From the NCBI RefSeq assembly GCF_036961565.1, contig NZ_JBAMDD010000001.1, positions 372,001 to 436,000 of the forward strand: 64,000 nt of DNA, read 5' to 3'. Each line of letters begins with the position of its first letter. Positions within the stretch are counted from its first letter, which is position 1. The notes under the pieces were generated by a model. The model made no database searches and was not told the DNA's origin. It was given only the letters and a program-made list of their open reading frames with translations. Shown here piece after piece: positions 50,777-59,389 of this stretch. The position numbers and the translations under genes were made by a program. Source of the stretch: Chitinimonas sp036961565. Lineage in GTDB: Bacteria; Pseudomonadota; Gammaproteobacteria; Burkholderiales; Chitinimonadaceae.

Positions 50777-51757
50777 ATGAAACTCGCTAGTCTCAAGCAT
50801 GGCCGCGATGGCCGACTCGTCGTGGTCAGCCGTGATCTCAAGCACTATGTGGCAGTCCCGGACATTGCGCCCACCATGCAGGCGGCGCTCGATGATTGGG
50901 CGCATATCGAGCCGCAGCTGCGCAAGGTATCGGAACAGCTGAACAGCGGCCATGAGGGCCGTGCCCAGGTATTCGACCCTGCACAGTGTGCGGCGCCGCT
51001 GCCGCGTGCCTATCAATGGGTGGATGGCTCGGCCTACCTGAACCATGTGGAACTGGTGCGCAAGGCTCGTAATGCGGAAATGCCGCCCTCGTTCTATACC
51101 GATCCGCTGATGTACCAAGGTGGCTCGGACGATATGCTGGGCGCCCGTGATCCCATCTCCATCCTGGACGAGGCCTGGGGTACCGATCTCGAGGCTGAGG
51201 TGGCCGTAATTACCGATGATGTGCCCAAGGGCACCAGCGCCGAGGAAGCAGCACGGCATGTGCGGCTGGTGATGCTGGTCAACGATGTCAGCCTGCGTAA
51301 CCTGATACCGAACGAGTTGGCCAAGGGTTTTGGCTTTGTGCTGTCCAAGCCGGCCAGCGCATTCAGCCCCGTAGCTGTGACCCTAGATGAGCTGGAAGGC
51401 CATTGGCAGGACAATCGCCTGCACCTGCCGCTGCGGGTGTGGCTCAATGGCGAGTGGTTTGGCGAGCCCAATGCCGGCGAGGAAATGACGTTCAGCCACG
51501 CCGACCTGATTGCCCACCTGGCCCGTACCCGCAAGCTGGGCGCGGGTTCCATCGTGGGCTCCGGCACCATCTCCAACAAGGATCGCGCCCGTGGCTCCTG
51601 CTGTCTGGCGGAAGTCCGCATGATAGAAACCATAGAGCAGGGTGCGCCCAAGACGCCTTTCCTCAAGGCGGGCGATACCGTCAAGATCGATATGTGGGAT
51701 GGGGCAGGCAAGTCCATCTTTGGCGCCATCGAGCAGACTGTCGTACTGGGTCAGTAG
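50777..51757 (+). CDS. Fumarylacetoacetate hydrolase family protein
   Basis: The 326-residue protein belongs to the FAH family. The C-terminal catalytic domain carries LDEAWGTDLEAEVAVITDD, VMLVNDVSLRN, KPASAFSPVAVT and GSGTISNKDRARGSCCLAE with the metal-binding acidic residues. It would split fumarylacetoacetate to fumarate and acetoacetate, the last step of tyrosine degradation. The location between phhA and maiA supports that substrate. It is shorter than the eukaryotic FAH and of the size found in many proteobacteria. A gap of 168 bp to phhA leaves room for a separate promoter. Confidence 0.93.
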   Translation: MKLASLKHGRDGRLVVVSRDLKHYVAVPDIAPTMQAALDDWAHIEPQLRKVSEQLNSGHEGRAQVFDPAQCAAPLPRAYQWVDGSAYLNHVELVRKARNAEMPPSFYTDPLMYQGGSDDMLGARDPISILDEAWGTDLEAEVAVITDDVPKGTSAEEAARHVRLVMLVNDVSLRNLIPNELAKGFGFVLSKPASAFSPVAVTLDELEGHWQDNRLHLPLRVWLNGEWFGEPNAGEEMTFSHADLIAHLARTRKLGAGSIVGSGTISNKDRARGSCCLAEVRMIETIEQGAPKTPFLKAGDTVKIDMWDGAGKSIFGAIEQTVVLGQ

Positions 51758-51976
51758 GCTTGACTGGTAGTACCGATCAGGGCGGGTGGGCATGGTGCGC
51801 AAGCGTGCCGGGCCTGCCTGCCCTGATTGTTTCTGCGGCTGGTTGCCCGTGTGGTGATATGGCCGGTGCATGGCATACACTATCGACCTCACCGTTGTGA
51901 GTGGGGAACGCTATCTACGTTGCGGGGGGCTGACCCCACATCCAGATCCGAGATACCAACAATACAAGCACACACC

Positions 51977-52630
51977 ATGACCATGGATCGCAAGCTCTAT
52001 ACCTATTTCCGTTCTTCTGCAGCTTGGCGGGTGCGCATTGCCCTGGCATACAAAGGGCTGGACTACGATGCCGTGCCCATCCATCTGCTGCGTGATGGCG
52101 GCCAGCAGCGAAGTGCCGACTATCTGGCGCTCAACCCGCAGGGGCGGGTGCCTGCCCTGCTGGACGATGGTGTGGTGCTGACCCAGTCGCTGGCCATCTG
52201 CGAATATCTGGAAGAGCGCTATCCAACGCCAGCGCTGCTGCCGGCAGACCTGCTGGCGCGCGCCCGGGTACGCTCGCTGGCGCAACTGATCGCCTGCGAC
52301 ATCCACCCCCTCAACAACTTGATCGTGCTGCAGTATCTCAAGGGGACGCTGGGCCAGAGCCAGGAGACCGCAGATGAGTGGTACCGCCACTGGATAAGGC
52401 AGGGATTTGCGGCCCTGGAGCAGGAGCTGGTTCGCCTGGGTAGCGAGCGCTACTGCGTAGGCGACAGTGTCACGCTGGCCGATCTGTGCCTGGTGCCCCA
52501 GGTATTCAATGCCCATCGCTTCAAGGTCGACATGGCCGGCTACCCGCGTATTGCTGCAATCGATGCGCATCTGAGCAGCCTGCCGGCTTTCAGTCAGACG
52601 CATCCTGCCAGGCAGGCTGACGCCGAGTAA
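51977..52630 (+). CDS. maiA: Maleylacetoacetate isomerase
   Basis: The 217-residue zeta-class glutathione transferase converts maleylacetoacetate to fumarylacetoacetate using glutathione. The active-site segment is YFRSSAAWRVRIALAYKGL (family form SSCSWRVR; here Cys is replaced by Ala). NPQGRVPALLDD and LTQSLAICEYLEERYP form the glutathione site. The C-terminal helical domain contains CDIHPLNNLIVLQYL. ATG at 51983 is an alternative start. It follows the FAH-family gene and completes the pathway set of this region. Confidence 0.95.
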   Translation: MTMDRKLYTYFRSSAAWRVRIALAYKGLDYDAVPIHLLRDGGQQRSADYLALNPQGRVPALLDDGVVLTQSLAICEYLEERYPTPALLPADLLARARVRSLAQLIACDIHPLNNLIVLQYLKGTLGQSQETADEWYRHWIRQGFAALEQELVRLGSERYCVGDSVTLADLCLVPQVFNAHRFKVDMAGYPRIAAIDAHLSSLPAFSQTHPARQADAE

Positions 52631-52712
52631 GGTACCCCGACGGGTAGTGCCACTTCTCTGACAGGCCCAGCCCGGTGCGGGGCCGTGCCTGCTATACGCT
52701 GATTGGATATGG

Positions 52713-53900
52713 ATGACTGCCTACCCAGGCCAGAATGCGACTGGCGTAACCTTGTTACGTAATGACTGGATAGATGTGCTGCGCGGCTGGGCTGCCATTG
52801 CCGTGGTGCTGATGCACCTAAATATCCGGGTTCCGTTCCGGGATTTTGAAGGGGCTGCCTGGCTATCCAAGCGCGCCTACAATTTTCTGTTCTCCAGCGG
52901 CTGGCAGGCAGTCATGGTGTTTTTCGTGATTTCAGGTTTCTTGATCACGCAGGCTATGCTGGCCCGCTGGCGTAGTCTGGATAAAGTGCAGCCGCTGCAG
53001 TTTTACGGTTTTCGCGCTGCCCGGCTGCTACCCTGCCTGCTGGGTTTCATCGTGCTGCAGTCCTTGTTGCAGGCCTGGCAGATACCGGGTTTTCATGATG
53101 CCGCAAACACGACGCCTTTATGGCGCGCCATCGTTTCGGCACTCACTTTTCACCTGAACTGGCTGGAAGCGCAGTATGGTTATCTGCCGGGTGCTTGGGA
53201 TGTGCTGTGGTCCTTGTCGGTGGAAGAGGCGTTCTATCTGGGCTTTCCGCTGCTTTGCCTGTTGGTGCGCTCACCGCGCTGGCTTGTGGCCATCTTGTGT
53301 GCCTTCCTCATCATCGGCCCCTATGCCCGCGTGGGCATGGGTAGCAATGAGATTTGGGCTGACCATGGTTATCTTTCGGGCATGGGAGAGATTGCCCTGG
53401 GCTGCATGTTGGCCATGCTGGCCCGGCATTGGACGCCAACCGGGCGCCGTGGGGTCTGGGTGCTGGTACTGGGGTTGGTGTGCATGGCCTTGCCGCTGTA
53501 TTTCCGTGGCTGGGTGTACAAGTCTGGCCTCACCGGCTTGGGCTTGGACATGACGCTGCTGGCATTGGGTGCTGCCCTGGTGCTGATGGCCACACATGCC
53601 AACCCGGCCTGGTATCGCTATGCGAGCTTGCCGGGCATAAGCTGGCTGCGCTGGGTGGGGCGCAGCAGCTACGAAGTCTATCTGTGCCATATGTTCGTGG
53701 TGATCGCCCTGGTCGAGGCCTTCCGTGCCTGGGGTGGCGGGCCGCAGATGGTGCCCTGGCTATATGGCGGCGCGCTGGGTTTGTCGCTGCTGGCGGGCCA
53801 TCTGGTGGCGCGGTATTTCTCAGAACCACTGAACCAACGGATACGCAGCAGGCTGGTGCGTGGTCGCAGTGTGGTGCCTGCGGTCGCTGCTCAGGGCTAG
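52713..53900 (+). CDS. Acyltransferase family 3 (OafA/YrhL-type) membrane protein
   Basis: The 395-residue integral membrane protein starts with the family pattern IDVLRGWAAIAVVLMHL and has about ten hydrophobic segments. The VISGFLITQAML and FRAARLLPCLL segments and LWSLSVEEAFYLGFPLL are typical acyltransferase-3 motifs. Such enzymes O-acylate surface polysaccharides, peptidoglycan or secreted compounds, taking the acyl group from the cytoplasm. The target is unknown. It is the last gene on this strand before the converging clsB operon. Confidence 0.92.
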   Translation: MTAYPGQNATGVTLLRNDWIDVLRGWAAIAVVLMHLNIRVPFRDFEGAAWLSKRAYNFLFSSGWQAVMVFFVISGFLITQAMLARWRSLDKVQPLQFYGFRAARLLPCLLGFIVLQSLLQAWQIPGFHDAANTTPLWRAIVSALTFHLNWLEAQYGYLPGAWDVLWSLSVEEAFYLGFPLLCLLVRSPRWLVAILCAFLIIGPYARVGMGSNEIWADHGYLSGMGEIALGCMLAMLARHWTPTGRRGVWVLVLGLVCMALPLYFRGWVYKSGLTGLGLDMTLLALGAALVLMATHANPAWYRYASLPGISWLRWVGRSSYEVYLCHMFVVIALVEAFRAWGGGPQMVPWLYGGALGLSLLAGHLVARYFSEPLNQRIRSRLVRGRSVVPAVAAQG

Positions 53901-53921
53901 GGGCTACGCTAATCCAGGTGC

Positions 53922-55082
53922 TTATTCGCGATACTCGCGCTTGCCATACCCCGTCAAACCCAGCAGGCCACGCACCAGTTGGTAAGCCAGCCAGGGCAGT
54001 ACACGGCGCCACCAGGGGGCGGCCATGATGCTTTCGGCGGGCACCGGTTGAGCGGCTTCATTGATGTGCCGCTGGATATCCGCCCGCAGTTCATGGGCCA
54101 GGGGTGCGTATAACGCGACGATATTGGCCTCGCGGGCCGTCAGCAGGCTGAAAGGGTCGATATTGGACGAGCCCACGGTCAACCAGGTTCGATCCACCAC
54201 GGCCACCTTGGCGTGCATGAATCCTGCGGTGTACTCGTATATCTCCACCCCGGCCAACAACAGGGGGCGGTAGAGTACGCGGGTGGCGTAGTGCAGCAGG
54301 GCGTGGTCCAGACGCCCCTGCAGCAGGATGACTACCCGTACACCCCGGTTGGCAGCCGCCAGCAAAGCTCGCCTGAGGGTAATGCCGGGCAGGAAGTAGG
54401 CATTGGCCACGACGATCTCTTCGCGGGCCTGCTTGATGGCCTGCAGATAGGCAGCCTCGATGGCCCGGCGGTGGCGCAGATTGTCACGTCGCAGCAGCTT
54501 GGCGGGCATACGGCCTGTCGCCGGCGGTGTGTGATGCAGATGTGGGATGGCGGCCCATTCGTGCTTGAGCTGAGACCAGCAGGTCTGGCGCCACTGGCTG
54601 GCGGCAATGTGGCGCATCTCGGCCACCAGCGGGCCCTCTACTCGCGTGGCGTAGTCGTAACGGGGGGCGAGACCAGGGCCGTCCAGGTCTTCCAGGATGT
54701 TGATGCCACCAATAAAGCCCACCTGACCATCCACCACGGCCAGTTTGCGGTGCATGCGCCGCAACCGTTGGCGATCGAGTGAAAAACGGGTGGACTCGGG
54801 CCGAAAGAACAGCAGGCGCACGCCTGCCTGCAGCAGGCTGTGGCGCAGGCGTTGGGGCAGGTAACGGGCACCGAATCCATCCAGCAGCAGATGCACCTGT
54901 ACCCCTCTGCGGGCCGCACGCATCAGGCTGGCAGAAACCTGCCTGCCTATCTTGTCGGGTTCGTAGAGATAGCTCTCCAGGAACACCTCGCGCCGGGCCG
55001 CCGCAATGGCCGCCAGCAAGGCGGGGAAATACTGCTCGCCATTGCGTAGCAAGGTGAGCTGGTTACCCTCCTGCCAGGGCAT
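53922..55082 (-). CDS. clsB: Cardiolipin synthase B (phospholipase D superfamily)
   Basis: The 386-residue enzyme has two HKD motifs: His111-Lys113-Asp118 (MHRKLAVVDG) and His290-Lys292-Asp297 (MHAKVAVVDR), each followed by the IGGINI or VGSSNID element. It lacks the N-terminal transmembrane helices of ClsA, which indicates the ClsB type that makes cardiolipin (and can use other donors) at the inner membrane. Its ATG overlaps the stop of a small upstream gene (TGATG), and that gene is likewise coupled to an endonuclease-family gene. The same order of nuclease-like gene then clsB exists in E. coli (ybhP-clsB). Confidence 0.95.
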   Translation of the reverse strand: MPWQEGNQLTLLRNGEQYFPALLAAIAAARREVFLESYLYEPDKIGRQVSASLMRAARRGVQVHLLLDGFGARYLPQRLRHSLLQAGVRLLFFRPESTRFSLDRQRLRRMHRKLAVVDGQVGFIGGINILEDLDGPGLAPRYDYATRVEGPLVAEMRHIAASQWRQTCWSQLKHEWAAIPHLHHTPPATGRMPAKLLRRDNLRHRRAIEAAYLQAIKQAREEIVVANAYFLPGITLRRALLAAANRGVRVVILLQGRLDHALLHYATRVLYRPLLLAGVEIYEYTAGFMHAKVAVVDRTWLTVGSSNIDPFSLLTAREANIVALYAPLAHELRADIQRHINEAAQPVPAESIMAAPWWRRVLPWLAYQLVRGLLGLTGYGKREYRE

Positions 55083-55324
55083 CAGTAGGGGGCTTCCTGT
55101 CCGGACGAGCGTTCATTGCCGAATTTGAACTGGCCGGTTTCGCGTGCGAGCAAGTGCTGCAAAGCCTGGCCTTCGAGCCGGCTGGCCTTGAGTTGAAAGC
55201 TGGTTGCTGCCTTGCCGGACAGGGTTTTCACCACGCGGCCGTGAGCGCGAAGCTGGACGCTGCCGTTCTTGCAGGCGAGGAAATCGAAAGGGCTTTCGGC
55301 CAGGCGGCCGTGTTTATCCTGCAT
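55082..55324 (-). CDS. Small conserved protein of clsB operon
   Basis: The 80-residue basic protein (MQDKHGRLAESPFDFLACK) has no signal peptide. It overlaps by one base with both neighbours (TGATG at each end), so it is surely translated with them. Similar small proteins between an EEP-family gene and clsB are familiar to me from other betaproteobacteria, but without known function. It ends with the FKFGNERSS motif. Confidence 0.85.
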   Translation of the reverse strand: MQDKHGRLAESPFDFLACKNGSVQLRAHGRVVKTLSGKAATSFQLKASRLEGQALQHLLARETGQFKFGNERSSGQEAPY

Positions 55325-56118
55325 CAGTTCAACCTGACAGTGGCGGTGAGGGGGGCATGGTCGCTCAACTGACCCCAGCTCTTGCCGCTGTGGGCTTCAG
55401 CATGTTCTACATGCAGGCCGCGCAGATAGATGCGGTCCAGGGTCAATAGCGGCAGGCGGGCGGGAAAACTGGCTGCCACGCGGCCATGCAGGCTATGAAA
55501 AGCTTCGCGCAGATCCAGCGCCTCGCGCAGAAAGCCACAGGCTTCCTGGCGCCAGTCGTTGAAGTCGCCGGCTACCACCAGTGGTGCATCGGCGGGGATA
55601 TGCGCCACGACATAGTCGGCCAGTGCGGCCAGTTGCACGCGGCGGTCGGTAGCACGCAAGTTAAGGTGTACGCATAGCGCATGCAAAGGCAGATCGCGCC
55701 CTGGCAGCAATACCTGGCTGTGCAGCAAGCCCCGCCGTTCCAACTTGTTGAGGCTGATATCGTGATTGTGCCAGCTGCTGATGGGATGGCGGCTCAATAG
55801 GGCGTTGCCATGATGGCCATGCTGATACGCCGCATTGGGGCCGTAGACATGGTGCAATTGATCGTCGGCCAGAAAGGCATGCTGGGGATGCTCAGGCCAA
55901 TCGTGATGGCGTTGCGCCCTGGCCTGGTGCTCGCCTTGCACCTCTTGCAGAAACACCAGATCGGCCGTCAGCCCACCCAGGGCGTGCTTGAGCGCAGGCA
56001 GGACATGGCGACGGTTAAAGGCCGACATGCCTTTGTGGATGTTGTAGGTTGCTATCCGCAATGTTTTCTTGTTTGACTCTGTCACTTGGGTGCCGTCCGT
56101 GCGGAGCGGTAAAGCCAT
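55324..56118 (-). CDS. Endonuclease/exonuclease/phosphatase family protein (YbhP-like)
   Basis: The 264-residue protein has the EEP fold motifs ATYNIHKGM, VFLQEVQGEH, GNALLSRHPI, VHLNLRATDRR, PLVVAGDFNDW and the C-terminal LSDHAPLTATV. Members hydrolyse phosphodiesters in nucleic acids, inositol phosphates or lipids. Here it is the first gene of the operon with clsB, so a lipid-related substrate is more likely than DNA; this is inference. No signal peptide is visible. Confidence 0.92.
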   Translation of the reverse strand: MALPLRTDGTQVTESNKKTLRIATYNIHKGMSAFNRRHVLPALKHALGGLTADLVFLQEVQGEHQARAQRHHDWPEHPQHAFLADDQLHHVYGPNAAYQHGHHGNALLSRHPISSWHNHDISLNKLERRGLLHSQVLLPGRDLPLHALCVHLNLRATDRRVQLAALADYVVAHIPADAPLVVAGDFNDWRQEACGFLREALDLREAFHSLHGRVAASFPARLPLLTLDRIYLRGLHVEHAEAHSGKSWGQLSDHAPLTATVRLN

Positions 56119-56383
56119 GCGCGTGAGGGTTTGCCATATAAGGAATCATATAGCCATCTCAGGGTGGCGGTGGCGGAATAATTCAAGCTGGAAAGCGGTA
56201 CGCAGGGTAGGCAAGACCATGGTGGGCTGCGCTGTGACGGCAGGTTGCGTTGTTGCCAGCGCGGAGCCTTGAGTTGGTGCAATGGGTGCTCGGCGTGCAC
56301 GTGTGTCGTGCCGCTAGGTAGCTTGCGACTAGAATCCGGCTTTATTGTCACTGCACCGGGGCATCGCGCCCGGTATATCCATC

Positions 56384-56740
56384 ATGTCCAAACTGTATCC
56401 ACGGGGTTTCTTGCTGAGTCATCTGAGTGGCGAAGCCCGATTGTTTTCAGCCTGGTGGGTGTTTTATGTGCTGGGCAAAGTCATGCTCTATCTGCCGGTA
56501 GGGGGATTTTTTGCCTGGGTGCTGATCAGCAAGCGGTTTCATGAGCTGGACATGGTGCTGTTCAAGCAGGTGACATTGGGCTGGTTCTGCCTATTGGTAC
56601 TGCATGGCCTGCTGGCATCCTGGGTGGTGTGGCGCTGTGCCAGGAACACGAGTAGCCCGGTGTGGACCTGGCTGGCCAGAGGCGTGGTGATCCTCGGTCT
56701 TCCCAGCCTAGCCGGGGGCTTGCCGGAGTTCCTGCATTGA
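56384..56740 (+). CDS. Small membrane protein of unknown function
   Basis: The 118-residue protein starts at MSKLYPRGFLLSH and has three hydrophobic segments (AWWVFYVLGKVMLYLPVGGF, VTLGWFCLLVLHGLLASWVV and ARGVVILGLPSLAGGL). I do not recognise a family. Its stop codon overlaps the TTG start proposed for the next gene, so the two may be coupled. No strong ribosome binding site is seen. Confidence 0.65.
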   Translation: MSKLYPRGFLLSHLSGEARLFSAWWVFYVLGKVMLYLPVGGFFAWVLISKRFHELDMVLFKQVTLGWFCLLVLHGLLASWVVWRCARNTSSPVWTWLARGVVILGLPSLAGGLPEFLH

Positions 56741-57240
56741 GCCCGTCAGGCGAGGCGCTGCTGGTTGAGCTGGCCGAGCTGGACCTGCTGACCCTGACCC
56801 AGCATACCGAGGCCGCTGGCGACACAATCAGCTTGGCGCAACGCATAGCTCAACTGACGGCATCGCAGCAGGCCGGCCACCCCTTTGTGCTGGTGCGGCG
56901 CGAGGACAGGGTGGTGGCTTATGCCAATTATTCGCCCCATGAATCGGTTTGCTGGTTTGTCCTGATGCTTAATATTCATCCTGCCTGGCGCACGCCTGCC
57001 GTACTGGGAGAGTTGCTGCGTGATTCCCGTGCCTTGTTTGCAGAGCGTGGTGTTGAGCGCCTGGTATCTCATGCCTACCGCACCAATGTGGCATCGGTAC
57101 GTTTTCATCGTCGCTTGGGTTTTACGGTAGCGAGGGAAAATGCGCGCGGCTTTGAGTTCCATGTCCGAGTGGCGGATCTGAGACTGCCAGAGCGCTTGGG
57201 CGGGTTGCAGCCCGCAGCGCCAAGCCCAGCCCTAGGTTAG
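56737..57240 (+). CDS. GNAT family acetyltransferase
   Basis: The 167-residue protein has the GNAT core: FVLVRREDRVVAYANYSPH, then the acetyl-CoA segment region AWRTPAVLGELLRDSRALF, VSHAYRTNVASVRFHRRLGF and a final strand. The start is a TTG that overlaps the previous stop (TTGA) and is preceded by CCGGAG; upstream in-frame codons lie inside the previous gene and give a non-homologous extension. The substrate is unknown. Confidence 0.75.
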   Translation: MSPSGEALLVELAELDLLTLTQHTEAAGDTISLAQRIAQLTASQQAGHPFVLVRREDRVVAYANYSPHESVCWFVLMLNIHPAWRTPAVLGELLRDSRALFAERGVERLVSHAYRTNVASVRFHRRLGFTVARENARGFEFHVRVADLRLPERLGGLQPAAPSPALG

Positions 57241-57352
57241 GGCGCGTTGTAAAGCGGTGCGATGGGCGTACACCATGCCGGGTGCAACGGTATGGTGGTA
57301 ATGGAACGACATCGGCATACTTCGGCTGATTCCAACTCTTGATGGCAAGATC

Positions 57353-57754
57353 ATGAAGCAAATTTTCGCCCTGGCCCTGTTACTGCTGCCAGCGACTGCG
57401 CTGGCTGAATGCAAGGAACTGCTGGACCGGGCCACGCCGCAGATACAGGCGGCCTATGATGCGGACGTGCGCGTGCAGGGCCGGCTCAAGAGCCTGGCCA
57501 ACAGCACCGTGGAGCAGCTGTGCCAGGCAGCCCCCACCGTGCAGGCAGAATTGAGCCAGGCCTGGTGGCTGGCTACGCAGGTGGAGAAAGTGCTGGGTGA
57601 GGTGGTGAACAACGCCAGTTGCAGCGCAGGTATGCGCAAGCAGGCTGAAACTACGCGCAGCAGCTACAGTGCGGCAGCAAAACGCCTGGTGCTGGCGCGC
57701 AATGGCATGGAAGACAAGGCGGGCCTGCACTGCAAGGCAACGGCTACGCCTTGA
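57353..57754 (+). CDS. Small periplasmic protein of unknown function
   Basis: The 133-residue product has a signal peptide (MKQIFALALLLLPATALA) cut before ECKELL. The mature part is mostly helical and has four cysteines, probably two disulfides (AEC, QLC, ASC and LHC). I do not recognise a family. It is alone on its strand and converges with nudB. Confidence 0.75.
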   Translation: MKQIFALALLLLPATALAECKELLDRATPQIQAAYDADVRVQGRLKSLANSTVEQLCQAAPTVQAELSQAWWLATQVEKVLGEVVNNASCSAGMRKQAETTRSSYSAAAKRLVLARNGMEDKAGLHCKATATP

Positions 57755-57818
57755 GTTAGTCGCCCTGTGTGGCAGGCCTTTGCGCTAGTCCATGCGGGTG
57801 CGGGGGCGCTTGTATGAC

Positions 57819-58301
57819 TTAGGCGTGGCCTTGGGGAAGCATGCTGGCGCCGAACTTCTCGGCCATCTCGGGCAGCATGCGCAGGGCATCGGCATTGGAG
57901 GGTGAGAAGACCGCCTCGGCCGCTACGTTCCAGTCGCGCCACAACCAGCCTGTATGCTCGCGCGGTGCCAGTTGCGGCTCAAAGCGTTCGCTCACCAGCA
58001 GGCCGAATACATGCTCGGTATTCATGGTGACACCCGGTGCATAGCGATGGCGCCAGATCTCGAAGATTTCCCACTCATTGGTAATGCCCCAATCCTGCAG
58101 TTCATGCTGGCTGGCATCTATGCCTAGCTCTTCCTGCAGTTCCCGTATCGCGGTCTGGCGAGGTGTCTCATCGCCCTCCAGACTGCCCGTCACGTTCTGC
58201 CATGCATCCTTGTAATCGGTACGCTCAATGATGAGTGATTGCAGTTCAGGGGTGTAAACCACCACCAGGACAGATTCGGGGCGCTTGTAGGGCTTGGTCA
58301 T
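57819..58301 (-). CDS. nudB: Dihydroneopterin triphosphate diphosphatase
   Basis: The 160-residue Nudix hydrolase begins YKRPESVLVVVYTPELQ and has a full Nudix box (GSLEGDETPRQTAIRELQEELGI). The N-terminal pattern, QNVTGSLEGDE and the C-terminal WLWRDWNVAAEAVFSPSNADAL are those of NudB, which removes pyrophosphate from 7,8-dihydroneopterin triphosphate in folate synthesis. The gene stands alone in this orientation. A related but non-folate role cannot be excluded by sequence alone. Confidence 0.9.
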   Translation of the reverse strand: MTKPYKRPESVLVVVYTPELQSLIIERTDYKDAWQNVTGSLEGDETPRQTAIRELQEELGIDASQHELQDWGITNEWEIFEIWRHRYAPGVTMNTEHVFGLLVSERFEPQLAPREHTGWLWRDWNVAAEAVFSPSNADALRMLPEMAEKFGASMLPQGHA

Positions 58302-58477
58302 GAGGCGGAGGATAGGGCGTGGGAAGTAGCGCTATTCTAGGGCTTGTTGAGGATGTACGGACAGCTGCAGCTTAAAAATGAACACTGCCCTGCAAGGCAG
58401 GTTTGCAGTTTGCCATGCTGACGATGACAGAGCTTGCCCAGATGGGCACGGTGCTACTTGCCGTGGATCGGGGTTGA

Positions 58478-59230
58478 TCAGCCTGACCCACTACCCTGGC
58501 GCTCTCCCAAGGCGCGGCTGAAGTAAACCGTGGATTTGTCAGGCCGGCATCGATACAGCTGCGCGGGCCGGTTGCTGCCCAGGCGTTGCTGCCCTGGGAT
58601 TTCCTCGAGGTAGTCGCCGTCCTTGATACGCTTGCGGAAGGCACTCTTGTCCAAAGTGCGGCCGAGTACGATCTCGTGCATGCGCTGTAGTTCCGACAAA
58701 GTAAACTGGCTTGGCAACAGGTGCACCAGCAGGGAGCTGTATTCGACCTTGCTGCGCAGCCGGCTTACTCCGCAGGCCAGGATTTCAGCATGGTCAAAGG
58801 CTAGGCTGGTGGGGATGGCAGACAGTGGAAACCATTGTGCTGCTTCGGTTCCTGCGCCGTGGACGAGCTCGAGCTTGTCTGACGGGATCAGTGCAAAGTA
58901 GCCGAACGTGGTCGACCAGCCGCGTGGATCGCGTGTCTTGTTGCCGAATCCTTGCAGTGGCTCCAGGTAAGGGCTGAGTACACCGGTTTTTTCCTGTAGT
59001 TTGCGTAGTGCGGTTGCCTCGAGATCCTGATCGCGATGGATGTCGATAAATCCACCGGGCAAGGCCCACCATCCTCTGTATGGATGCTCGCCGCGTTGTA
59101 CCAGTAGCACCTGCAAGGTTTCTGCGCGGACGGTGAAAATCACCAGGTCCACACTGGTAAGCGGCACCTCATAGTCATGGATGTTGTACTGGCTCAAGAA
59201 CGCCTGCTCATCCTGATCGACTGCATGCAT
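58478..59230 (-). CDS. NrtR-type Nudix transcriptional regulator
   Basis: The 250-residue protein has an N-terminal Nudix domain (VDLVIFTVRAETLQVLLVQRG, GWWALPGGFIDIHRDQDLEATALRKL) and a C-terminal winged helix (FTLSELQRMHEIVLGRTLDKSAFRKRIKDG). This is the architecture of NrtR repressors, which bind ADP-ribose and control NAD metabolism. The Nudix box reads RKLQEKTG in place of REUxEExG, so it is probably non-catalytic and ligand sensing. It is divergent from the PARG-like gene with a large palindrome between, its probable operator. Confidence 0.9.
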   Translation of the reverse strand: MHAVDQDEQAFLSQYNIHDYEVPLTSVDLVIFTVRAETLQVLLVQRGEHPYRGWWALPGGFIDIHRDQDLEATALRKLQEKTGVLSPYLEPLQGFGNKTRDPRGWSTTFGYFALIPSDKLELVHGAGTEAAQWFPLSAIPTSLAFDHAEILACGVSRLRSKVEYSSLLVHLLPSQFTLSELQRMHEIVLGRTLDKSAFRKRIKDGDYLEEIPGQQRLGSNRPAQLYRCRPDKSTVYFSRALGERQGSGSG

Positions 59231-59285
59231 GTAGCCATTCCCGGTTTTGCGCTTTATCCATTCTACCTTGGTTGGTCATTTCCAC

Positions 59286-59314
59286 TAACTTAGTTGATTA
59301 ATACAACTAAGTTA
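59286..59314. promoter_or_regulatory. Long palindrome between NrtR-type regulator and PARG-like gene
   Basis: TAACTTAGTTG and CAACTAAGTTA are exact complements separated by ATTAATA. It is 55 bp from the regulator start and 76 bp from the divergent start, and is the obvious operator for the regulator. Confidence 0.75.
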
Positions 59315-59389
59315 ATTATAGTGCGGGCACACATTGCCGTTGAGGTAACGTGGAAACTGAAACGACCAATAACAAGAAAAGGAATGGCG